This document shows positions 54,399 to 64,000 of a stretch of 64,000 nt of DNA, in pieces. Each line of letters opens with the position of its first letter. Within the stretch, counting starts at the first letter, position 1. This DNA comes from Linum tenue. Taxonomy: Eukaryota; Streptophyta; Magnoliopsida; Malpighiales; Linaceae. Under the pieces are notes generated by a model. It had not been told where the DNA came from. It was given only the letters and a program-made list of their open reading frames with translations, and did no database searches. The stretch spans positions 13,169,475 through 13,233,474 of the forward strand of contig CAMGYJ010000008.1 of NCBI GenBank assembly GCA_946122785.1, in the 5' to 3' direction. The translations under genes were made by a program, and so were the position numbers.

Positions 54399-57263
54399 AT
54401 GATAAATTCTGTGTGTGGAAGTGTGGGTTCTCTCAAGAGTACTGAGAGCAGCTCATGCTCCACCAAGATGCAGCATCAACAACAGCAACCAACTTCCCCA
54501 AATGAATCCTCTGTTTGCGAGTCCAAGAAAACAACAATGTCTTCTTCAGACATGGAACAACTTCAACTAACTCCACCAAGTCTCAATTTTCCTGCAGTGA
54601 AGTTCGAGGTGGTGGGCGATGGAGATATTGAAGTCCAGTCCCCAGACAGTTCCATTTGGGAGAGCTTTTTCTCCGATCATGTCGTCGAAGGCGACTTCAT
54701 GATCTCTTCCCCCGTCCGTACCACCAGCAACCTGTTTCCTTCGCCGTCAAGTTTCAGCTACAGCAGCTACGTGCAGGCAATGCAACAAGGGCAGAGTACT
54801 GTGGCTGGATGTTCTCCGCCACGGCATCTCTCGTCCCAACTGGGAAGCTTTAGCTCGAGTTTGAAAGGGAAAGGGCAGAGCCCTCTTCACAGGATGTTCA
54901 ACTCTCCTGGTAACAACTATATGCAGCTGGAGAACCTCTCGTCGTTGCCCGGTGGGATCGAGGATTTCTTGGAGGATAATAAGATGAGCTCGACCCCATC
55001 GCATCAGCTGTTTGATCTTTCAATACCTGTTTCGTCGTTGATGGATAGTTGTTTGACGATGTCGAACCCTTCGAGGTTTAGTGAGAGCGGTGGAAGTGGA
55101 GGGGGTAGTCACGATCATAATCATGATCATGATCAGATGGTGGTGCAAGAGAGGGAGATGTTTCCTATGGGGACTCTTTCTGATCGGTTGCAGGAAGAGA
55201 GGGATCACGAGAAACAAGTTGTTTTGCAGACGAGGCCGGCCACAGCAGAACCTGCACAGAGGACAACTGGTAGTGGTGGTGGAGCAATAGAACATGGGTT
55301 GATGGCGCCTCTGCCTATTGGTTCCGAGCAGGTACTGTTCTACCCCCCCCCCCCCCCCCCCCCCCCCCCCCTTTTCTTTTGTTTCACCTCCCTCTTCTTG
55401 TCCTGTTCTTTGTTTCCTTGACATTAAGAGATTTGGGTTGAAAGAGACTTAGAATAGAGAGATGTTAGACATTATCACATGTCACTATATCTTACTACAA
55501 GTGAAAGTAGCTTTGCATGGCAGGATTTTAGTGTTGAGACGTTTGATAAGAACTCGTATTAGTGAGATGAATCTGTGCTTGATTGATTGTTCAACCATAA
55601 GATCCAGTTTTTTATGATCGTATGTTGTTAACAAACAGCTTTCATCTTCACCCGATCTTCTTGTCCTATACCTTACCTTGACATGAAGAAACTATTTAGG
55701 ATGAAAAAGACTTGCGGATAGAGAATCGATATCATTTTGCATGCTTATTAATTGACTTTGGTCTTTTTCTCACGATAAAGTAAGATCAGATTCAGCTTTG
55801 AAAGTGCCACTACTATGAATTGATACTCTTCATTTCGATTCTTTGAAATGAAAGATACTTGCACAGAGAAGATGGATATTATGGCATGTCAATAAAAGTG
55901 AAACTACGTTTTGTCTTGAATTTGGCCTATTCGTTTCACATAAAATGATATATACACTGTTTATGAACATATCCTTCCGACTTTTATTTTGTATTCGATT
56001 AAGATGATATCAAACCATCTCTGACGATCGAAACACCTCTTGTTTAACCTGGTCGACGGGTATTTGTTGTGAATTTCTAGGATGAATAGTTATGATCATA
56101 TGTGACACCAGTTAATATGACTGATCTTTGTTATTCAGGAGCAATCAGACAGTGGCCTACAATTAGTACACCTTCTGCTGGCCTGCGCAGAAGCAGTCGC
56201 CAAAGAGGACTACATGCTAGCAAGGAAATACCTTCACCACCTGAATAGAGTCGTCACTCCTCTTGGCGACTCGATGCAACGAGTCGCTGCTTGCTTCACC
56301 GAAGCATTGAGCGCCAGGCTCGCTGCCACACTTGCAACCAAGCCAAACACTTCCACTCCAAGACCATTCACTCCATTCACATCAAGCTCCATGGAGATCC
56401 TCAAGATCTACCAAATCCTCTACCAGGCCTGCCCTTACATCAAGTTCGCCCACTTCACCGCCAACCAGGCCATCTTCGAGGCCTTTGAGTCCGAGGAACG
56501 TGTCCACGTGATCGACCTTGATATCCTACAGGGCTACCAGTGGCCTGCATTTATGCAAGCACTGGCAGCCCGACCAGGTGGGGCTCCTTTCCTTCGGATC
56601 ACAGGCGTGGGGTCTTCTCCTGAGTGTGTTCGTGAGACTGGACGGTGCCTAACCGAGCTGGCCCACTCCCTCCACGTGCCCTTCGAGTATCACGCAGTCG
56701 CTGAGGAGTTGGAGGACCTCAGACCTCATATGTTCAACCGCAGGGTCGGTGAGGCTCTAGCCGTGAACTCGGTCAACAGGCTCCACAGGGTCCCGGGAAA
56801 GTCCATTGGCCCGCTCCTGGCCATGATCAGGGACCAGGCACCCAACATTGTAACTCTAGTCGAGCAGGAAGCCAGCCACAACGGACCTTACTTCCTGGGG
56901 AGGTTTCTTGAGGCATTGCACTACTACTCTGCGATCTTTGATTCCTTGGATGCCACGTTCCCTCCAGACTCGGCCCAGAGAGCCAAAGTGGAACAGTACA
57001 TCTTCGCCCCCGAGATCAGGAACATCGTGGCCTGCGAGGGAGTCGAGAGGACCGAGAGGCATGAGAGGCTCGAGAAGTGGAGGAAGCTCATGGAAGGGAA
57101 AGGGTTCAAAGGTGTGCCCCTGAGTTCGAATGCTGTGACCCAGTCGAAGATACTCTTGGGATTGTATTCGTGCGATGGGTATAGGCTGACTGAGGATAAA
57201 GGTTGCTTGCTCCTAGGGTGGCAGGACAGAGCCATTCTTGCTGCCTCTGCATGGAGATGCTGA
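54399..57263 (+). CDS. RAM1: GRAS transcription factor, RAM1-like, 685 aa
   Basis: Exon 1 is 54399-55331 and exon 2 is 56139-57263, phase 0. The N-terminal 310 residues are disordered and rich in S and Q, with [33 protein letters not shown] and [10 protein letters not shown]. The GRAS domain fills exon 2: [13 protein letters not shown] and leucine heptad 1, [18 protein letters not shown] (VHIID, about residue 433), leucine heptad 2, the PFYRE region ([17 protein letters not shown]) and a C-terminal SAW motif (ILAASAWRC). The N-terminal motifs and the [10 protein letters not shown] form point to REQUIRED FOR ARBUSCULAR MYCORRHIZATION 1, a nuclear regulator of arbuscule development and of lipid supply to the fungus. 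That name is by recall, not by search. The intron begins GTACTGTTCTA followed by 29 C residues. Confidence 0.85.
55343..55371 (+). repeat. poly-C tract, 29 bases, in the GRAS gene intron
   Basis: 29 consecutive C residues starting 12 bases after the 5' splice site of the GRAS gene. This is G-quadruplex- or i-motif-prone DNA and a likely replication-slippage and sequencing-error site; its true length is uncertain. Confidence 0.85.
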
Positions 57264-58762
57264 TGCAATGGTTGATGATGATGATGAATGGTCATGATCA
57301 TGATTGGTGATCAATGAAAGTGATTTGGACAGCTAGTGATCAATGGTGATGATCGTGATGATGGAAAAATTCTTGTGGGTAACCTTTTCTCCTTTTTCTT
57401 CTCCTAATGTTTCGCACGTCTATGTGGCGTGTCTCTGTTCGATATTTCTATAGAGTTCAATATGGATTTGTTTTGTATTATTTTGATTATTATAGTTTGG
57501 TTACTTGGTTTCATCGCTTGTCTTGAGAATCATCGATGGAGAAAAGAAGGGGAAAAAAACAATGTTGGAGTAAAAGGAAGGGCAAAGACAAAGGAAGGAA
57601 CCCATTAGAAATTTGATCCAATTACCATTTTTTGCTATTTAATTACTATAGATGATTTTTTGTGTTAATGTAATTTTCAGATATTTTGGTGTTTTGATTA
57701 ATTATTATTATTAGGGCTATACTATAGTCTATAGATAGTTAATTCATCCATGAATAGAATATAATCCTCCTGTTTCGCGAAGATCTTTATGTTGATGGTT
57801 GAAAGATTCTATATGTCCTTTTTTTTGCTTCATAATCATTCAATGGTGGAAATGATGCATTCCTATTAGGCTATTCTGTTGGGTTGGTGACATTTTCTGG
57901 CCATATATTGTTGATTAAACACATACTTGTTTTCTAAAATTAAAACTTTTTGTCTATTTCATTAGATCGATCCATGACAAATAAGTACATTATAAATGAT
58001 GCGCATTTCATAATAACTCATTGTATAATCTCATTTCAACCCCCATCATTCTTAAACAGCAATAGCAACATAACAGGTAATAGCAAATATGAATTCGATG
58101 AATTGATAAGAAAATGTGTAATCTAGATATGGAATTTAGGAAGCAGGTGAGTTATCGAGAATGTACTCTACAAATACTAAAATATTACAAGAACTCCATT
58201 TTTTGTTAATAAACTACTACAAGGGTCACTAACCCAATTTTTACCATTCATCCATTCATATACTTGCTGCAAGAAGATACATTTCCTTCTCACCCTTTGT
58301 ATTCAAGCATAAAGATAGCCAGCCTTCTTATCTTGCACTGTTTTTACTAACAATACTTGTAGTGGACAAAACTATAGAATCAGGCTTGAACAAACAAAGA
58401 GCAAGTTATCAGAACACTTTACATGAGAGTTGGATGAAGAGACCGCATGAAAGAAAAGGGCAAGATTTATATATATCATTTAGCAGTAGTGTTGAGGAAC
58501 AAGGTACACAAATTTTCAATCAAAATGTAGGAATACATTTTTTTTTATCACAACATACAATCAAAAGGGCAGGACTGAACTCAACCCCAGCCCCTGACAC
58601 ACAAAGAGACATGTTTTGGCAGTGAGAGGATGTATACAGCATTCTTACAACTCATATCCATCACGATCCTCAGATTTTGAACAGGACCAACACCACCGCC
58701 GGTATAAAAGCTCCTTCCCCTCCTCCCTAAGTTGAACAAATCAACAAACCCAAAGCGCCTTC
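57264..58762. other. intergenic DNA between convergent GRAS and MUB genes
   Basis: Holds the 3' ends of both genes. AT-rich, nothing else recognised. Confidence 0.5.
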
Positions 58763-60178
58763 TCACAATATGGTACACGAACATAGATTTTTTCTTGGAG
58801 CATCGTCGACCTTTTTCTCTGTCAAACCAAGAAAAGAATAGAGTATTGGAAGAAAACAACACCAGATTTTGAACTTCATCCCTATCCAAGTATTGAATTA
58901 AGGGATAGTTAAATGAAAATGAAGGTAACAACAAACATCTTACTTAAGCGGCCAGGCTAACCTAACAGGGGCATATATTCAACATCATTTCTTCTCTTGT
59001 TATGCACTACACCTTTAGGTAATTCCTAGTTATTACGCAGCATTAGCACAGTAGCTGTAAAGTGGTAATTGCACATAAATTACCTGTCTTTGCTTTGGCC
59101 AAAGATGGCTGCACGACGACATGCATGGTAATCACACCATTCTGTAGATCTCCAAAAGGGGCCTTACACTGGCCAACGGTCTTGCTGTTTTCCAAAATCT
59201 TTCCAGCATTTATCAGTTTGATGTCATTTGCTCCTTTGGGTGCATTTTTTTTATCTAACAAACAACAAGGTTCGTGAATGGTCAGATTACTGGTCGAGGG
59301 GATGGTCGGAAAAAAAGTAGAGCTACAAGGAGCAGTATCATGCATTCACTCCACCAACCCTTTAATAAGAAGGCAATTGTAGTGAGAGAGATAAGAAAAT
59401 GATTGCACAGAGCCTTCCAATTTACTATGCAACATGGAAATGGAGAGACAGACCAAAGTAAAAAACAACAGAAGAAATGTAAGCAGATTCAAATGCAATC
59501 CTTGGAGCAGTTGGAATCACCAAAGAACAGATGATCTATCCAATATCGTGCAACACAACCAGATAAACAACTAACTTCTGAACATGCAGCAAGTGATGAG
59601 CACAAATCCTCAAGATCACAAGTATACAGATAGACAAGGTTGGTATGCTGCATCCCCTCAACACCATTACCCAATACAGCTATAGACATTTTCTCAAACC
59701 AAGCCAAGAGCCAGGAGTAATTACCTACACCAACGAGGCCATTAACGTTCACAAAGTACCCGTTCAGAATTGCAGCATGAGAGAAATGCAAGACCGAGGA
59801 AAGCACAGAGCAAACCAGGCAGCAGAGCTGGGAAAAAAGATGCTAAGCCAGTTCAACAGGCGACCCCTCATATAAACTTAACAAGCTTCAACTAGACCTC
59901 AAACAATGAACAATTTGATGACTTCAATCAGGTATTGAGTGGCTACATTCATTTCCCGCAAACCCATAAATCTCAATTCCCAACCAAACCTACAAATCAA
60001 CTCCCCCAAGCTACAATTTTCAACGAAAAGCTGAACAAACTTTCATACCTTTTGGCCACTCAGCGACGATTCTTTCCTTCAGAACAGCAACCGTAGAAGC
60101 CGGCGAATACCTAAATGGACCAATATCGGTTCCATCGTACAACCTGAACTTGAGCTCCACAAAATCTTCCTCCGGCAT
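58763..60178 (-). CDS. membrane-anchored ubiquitin-fold protein (MUB), 118 aa
   Basis: Three minus-strand exons: 60178-60049, 59254-59084 and 58818-58763; all junctions are GT-AG and the phases agree. The start is set at MPEEDFVELKFRLYDG because plant MUB proteins begin there; an in-frame ATG 57 bases upstream (60235) would add 19 unusual residues. The ubiquitin-like fold covers about residues 5-95: KFRLYDGTDIGPFRYSP, LKERIVAEWPK, IKLINAGKILENSKTVGQ and ITMHVVVQPS. The C-terminus NLCSCTIL is a CaaX prenylation box, preceded by a second cysteine that may be palmitoylated. MUBs are anchored to the plasma membrane and dock specific ubiquitin-conjugating enzymes there. A splice donor at 60432 (minus) suggests a 5' leader intron. 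The gene appears intact. Confidence 0.92.
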
Positions 60179-61088
60179 TTGCTCTTCTTCGTCTCGCGTA
60201 TCTCCAAAGCCGCTGAATCTCTCTTTCCCCCCCAATCAATCCGATCACTGCCCGATTCCAAGACTTGTCGTTCTCTCCCTTCCCTCTCTATCTCTCCCTA
60301 AACTCATAACCAATTAAGGAAAAAGTCAACAGAGGGCCGTCAGTTCAAGCTCTACCTCCATTTCTAGCTCAGAATAGAAAAGCAATAAAGACTGAAACTT
60401 GCTGAAAACGAATAATCGGAAAGATGCATTACCTGACAAATAAAATCCGAACTTGCGGCGATTGGCTGCCAGTTTTCTTTCCCGCCCGGCGAATTTGGAT
60501 GGGATGGGAAAAACCCTAAATTGGTTTACCCCGATCTTCAGCAGGAGGAATCTTGACGATTACACTTTATCAGTATGAGGAATTTGATCAAAACCCTTTG
60601 GAGAGGAAAGGGATAAACAGAAGAAAGAGAGAGAAAATTCCCTCCTGGAGAGCACAATTTCAAGAGAGAGAAAGAGCGGACGAAAAGTGATACGGGATAC
60701 TAGGGAAGAAGAAGAAGAAGTGGAGAATCTTGTCAGTGATTAAAGTGAATAATAACTAGAAATTATTAATGCGTAAATCATTTTATTCGGTTTCCTGAAT
60801 TTTAGCAATTTTTTTAGTTTGACCCAAAATGAGAAGAGCATTTTGTTTTAAATAATAACGAGAATTAATTCGTGAGTTTGCTCGACATTCAAGATTTTTT
60901 TAATGGTAAGTGAGTAAATTATATGACATGAGTTTTGTTTGATATTAATGAATCACGTCACTATTTTAGGTTGATTATCAAATTATGTCTATCTAAACTT
61001 GAAAAATCAATCAAGAGTCAAAAATTATTTTAATTATGTGGCATATAAGATACTAATTAATATTAAAGAAAAAATGAGAGTTACCTTA
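60179..61088. other. MUB 5' leader and upstream DNA
   Basis: Bases 60433 to about 60700 (minus) look like a leader exon: a GA-rich, TC-rich tract ending at donor CAG/GTAATG. Bases about 60740-61088 are AT-rich intergenic DNA with nothing recognised. Confidence 0.5.
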
Positions 61089-61102
61089 AAATATAGTTCT
61101 TC

Positions 61103-61271
61103 TCTGCTTGGCCTCGACATGTCACAAACTCCAGCAGGGATTCCATTTACTTGAAGAGCCGGACCCAAGGTTAAATTACTGGTTTTTTGATTTGATTGGG
61201 GTGGAAACGCCCCGTATGGTTGTTAGTTAACGGTTGTGGTGCCCGTAGCACTCCTTTTTCTCACAAAAAAA
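61103..61271 (+). mobile_element. short retroposon with poly-A tail and 14-bp target duplication
   Basis: 169 bp ending in a run of A. The duplication AAATATAGTTCTTC flanks it at 61089-61102 and 61272-61285. It could be a SINE or a strongly 5'-truncated LINE tail. I did not find a clear pol III B box (GGTTCGA), so the LINE-tail reading is somewhat better. Confidence 0.75.
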
Positions 61272-61565
61272 AAATATAGTTCTTCATGTACCTTATTTAT
61301 AAAACCTTACCCTTGAATCTTGATCATCTTCAAGATTGTCATTAATTTTATTTTTTTGTCTTTTATTTTTCACGAGACATACAACTAACATGACGCGAAT
61401 ATGAGTATTGAAGTATCTACTTTATCCTACATTAACGACATTCCTCCCTATGAGAGAATGTCCTTGTCATAAGAGCAGAAATCAAACTTTGGTATAGTTA
61501 GTAGAGGTCATATTTGAACTAGTCAAATTTCTAGAATTATATATTTTTAAAAATAATTTGGTATA

Positions 61566-62609
61566 TTGAGAGAAGTAACGGGCGTTGGCGCCAGTTGGCA
61601 AGCTGGATGGATAAACCTAGCTGGATCCGCCTGTGGGAGGCTAATCTCCCCCCTAAGTTGAAGGTCTTCTGCTGGCAAATCTTTAACAGAGTCCTCCCGA
61701 CCACTGAAGCTCTTCGGGAGAAAGGGGTGGAGGTTCTCCCTCGGTGTCCGGTCTGCTGGGCGGAATCTGAGACCATGGAACATTTGTTTCTGGATTGTCC
61801 AGTGGCGCGTGCGCTTTGGGATTTATCGGGTTTGGAATATCTTGGCCAAGGTTTACCTCGGCAGACGTTTCCTTTTTTCCTCAAGAAATTGATGTCTTTA
61901 GTGCACCGGGCCCCCATGTTTATGAAAGTTGTGGCTGTCCTTTGGAGGATTTGGCGGTCTAGAAACTGGGTAGTCTTTGAGGGCAAGCAGTTTGGGATCC
62001 CGTCCTTGATGCGACAGCTTAATCAACAGTATGAGGAATGGGTTAGCCTGCCTGTCGATCGTTCACAGTCGTTCTTGGCTCCTCTGCCGGGTCCGCAGTC
62101 GCCGGATTCCAGTGGGCGATCCTCGTGTAGATGGGATGGGGCGACGCGAGCTGGTTCTCATTCGGCGGGAGGGATGGTGCTGGTCGATGCTAATGGTAGT
62201 GTGTTCTTGGCTGCTGGATTTCAGATCCCTCATATTGATAGTCCTCCAATTGTTGAGTTGTTGGTACTGCGTGAGGCCATTAGGTGGTGCTTGAATTTGG
62301 GATTTACGGAGGTGCGGTTTGAAGGCGACGCCAAGGTCATTATTGATAAACTTAATAGGGCGGATGCGAATGATAGCCAAATGGGAGTGATTCTTCAAGA
62401 AGTTATAAATCTTTTAGCTGTCCATTCTGGTTTTTCTGTACGGTTTATAAGTCGGAGTAACAATAGGGTAGCCCATTTGGTGGCTAGGAAAGCCCTGTCT
62501 TTGTACCCGGCTATTTGCCGTTTCTTTGATTTTCAGACCTGGCTGTCTCCCAGGATGTAACTATCGATTTTTGATCTAATGGATTATCTTTTGTCAAAAA
62601 AAAAAAAAA
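61566..62609 (+). mobile_element. 5'-truncated LINE (L1-type) with poly-A tail
   Basis: The 1044-bp insert is flanked by TTGGTATA (61558-61565 and 62610-62617) and ends in a poly-A run (62596-62609). The left end begins in mid-ORF2, as expected when reverse transcription stops early. Confidence 0.85.
61595..62560 (+). pseudogene. LINE ORF2 C-terminus: RT zinc-binding domain and RNase H-like domain
   Basis: A frame of 321 residues is still open, but it is only the end of ORF2. Residues about 10-85 are the zf-RVT domain of plant LINEs (LPPKLKVFCWQIFNRVLPT, then CPVCWAESETMEHLFLDC). Residues about 190-300 are an RNase H-like (RVT_3) domain with GGMVLVDANGS, ELLVLREAIRW and VRFEGDAKVIID. The endonuclease and reverse transcriptase are missing. 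The open frame suggests fairly recent insertion. It is not a host gene. Confidence 0.88.
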
Positions 62610-62617
62610 TTGGTATA

Positions 62618-63529
62618 GGAAGTTGTTCTATAATTCAATTGATTATGAAATATAGTGGAAAAAATCATAGAATTTTCGCATCATTTTATTCTGAATTTTT
62701 GTAAAGCTTCCAAAGAAACGTGCAATCGTCTTTTAGACAATTAGTTATAAAATTTCCATTGTTGGTCAAAGATATTTTTTCCTGGTAATTATTGTTGGTC
62801 AAAGTTATTGAACCTTATTTGAAAAAAAAATTATCTTGTAGCTAGCAGCTAGCGGGACCAGATACCAGCACTAATATGGCATGTCTCAATTGGGCCGTAC
62901 CGGGCTTTTTATGGGCGGAGCTTTCCTGGCCCAGGTAACCTATTAGTCGACATGGTCTCTGCTCTCTTGGGTTCAACTAATCCTTTGTTTATCAGGCCTT
63001 TTAACTTATTCCAACCTTGAACTATGAAGGTATAGCAAGCTGATTGATCTACTTAAATTATGAGATAAAGAGTTCGATTTTGCGATGTTCACTGATGAAA
63101 ATTAAGCTCAATTTATGACCAACTATTTACCGTTTCGTGTGATCCATGGTGAGTGTTTATTCACTATTATCAATGGTGGTATCATGCTAATACTGGCATT
63201 TTGATTTGATAAATTTAGAAAGGAAGAATGAGCCGTCAAACACTGGAGGGCTACAGTTGATGTATGGCCTACAAGATTGATCCAATCGCACTGAAACTGA
63301 TGGTGCAAATAGTTAGGCCGAAAACATGGGCCTCAGGCCCCATTATCCAGAGGGCCCCTCCTACACATCCTAAAATCCACCACAAGGGTCCATTATATTT
63401 ATTTCTCTCCCTCCAGTTCCACCTGGATGCTTAACAAGGCGTTGGTGCATTGGATGGGTAGCTTAATCCATAACCAAATTGCACACATATCAACCTCTAT
63501 GTTTAAAAATCCATGCTGTAGCCTCTACC
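62618..63529. other. intergenic DNA, nothing recognised
   Basis: AT-rich to mixed composition. No frame, RNA gene or repeat family recognised before the MITE at 63530. Confidence 0.5.
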
Positions 63530-63964
63530 TAGGGATGGCAATTTCGACCTGACCCGTTTTACCCGATCTGTTTGACCTGTTTTGGGGCGGGGCGGGCATG
63601 AGTAGTCTCATCGACCCGACCTGCCCTGACCCGCCCCATTCTTGACCCGTTCTTGTCTAAATTACATGAAATCTTAGTCAAATTACTTTGAAATCATATT
63701 TTAGCTATAATAAAGTTGTAAATTAGTGAAAACCTCAATTTCTCCAATAATTTTAACTACAATTGTCATAATATTGTTTATTTTCTTAGTTTTATAATAA
63801 AAATAACGAATATTTCTAATGTTTTTCAAATAAATTACATACCCATTGGGTCGACCTGCCCCGACCCGCGACCCGTGATCAATTACCCGACCTGGACCCG
63901 CCCTGCCACAGGCGAGTCTGGGTACCAAGAAACCCGCCCCGGACCTGCCCCATTGCCATACCTA
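63530..63964 (-). mobile_element. hAT-type MITE, family 1 copy 2 (435 bp)
   Basis: It starts TAGGGATGGCAAT and ends ATTGCCATACCTA. The duplication CCTCTACC flanks it (63522-63529 and 63965-63972). It matches the element at 36651-37120 in inverted orientation, including GGGTCGGG-rich ends and the AT-rich core. Confidence 0.92.
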
Positions 63965-64000
63965 CCTCTACCTACGTGGAAAAGTGGTACAAAATGACAA

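Noticed and set aside
55020..55424. 134-residue minus frame with a poly-glycine stretch
   Set aside because: Created by the poly-C tract and GRAS exon 1 read backwards.
1..64000. CRISPR arrays, tRNA or rRNA genes
   Set aside because: Looked for spaced direct repeats, GGTTCGAATCC-like B boxes and rRNA-like stretches; none found. The TGGTATCAGAGC hits are retrotransposon primer-binding sites.

Overview
This is a nuclear window from a flowering plant, almost certainly a dicot. Genes have GT-AG introns, intergenic DNA is AT-rich, there are no operons, and plant Ty1/copia, hAT, MULE and LINE elements fill the gaps. A recognisable RAM1-type GRAS gene suggests an arbuscular-mycorrhizal host. I cannot name the species.

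Layout. From 1 to about 45.8 kb lies a same-strand (+) array of BAHD acyltransferase genes of the hydroxy-fatty-acid O-hydroxycinnamoyl transferase (HHT/ASFT) type. Copy A (1-4311) is broken by a copia insertion in exon 2. Copies B (13074-14582) and C (16606-18066) are intact. Copy D (22632-23935) has lost most of exon 1. Copy E (38806-45820) is the closest match to ASFT and carries a 5 kb copia element in its only intron. A 3' end relic of a further copy lies at 15326-15421. Two CYP96A-like cytochrome P450 genes (28790-30891 and 32468-35426) sit between D and E on the same strand. P450s of this group hydroxylate very-long-chain aliphatics and the BAHD group acylates hydroxylated aliphatics with feruloyl groups, so the mixed array is a plausible lipid-phenolic (suberin, cutin or wax) gene cluster. 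That is inference from families and position.

From 46 to 64 kb lie unrelated single genes: a secreted Ole e 1-domain protein (-, 49115-49728), the RAM1-like GRAS transcription factor (+, 54399-57263) and a prenylated membrane-anchored ubiquitin-fold protein (MUB; -, 58763-60178). A 5'-truncated LINE follows.

Mobile DNA is heavy and young. Three different copia elements (68-3867, 6037-11015, 39431-44451) each have 5-bp target duplications and identical or nearly identical LTRs. hAT-type MITEs with 8-bp duplications lie at 33207-33912, 36097-36563, 36651-37120 and 63530-63964. MULE-type elements with 9-10 bp duplications lie at 24719-26101 and 27032-27809. A short retroposon with a 14-bp duplication lies at 61103-61271. 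No tRNA, rRNA or CRISPR array was seen. Exon borders were set by reading GT-AG sites, reading-frame phase and family alignment; no transcript evidence was available.
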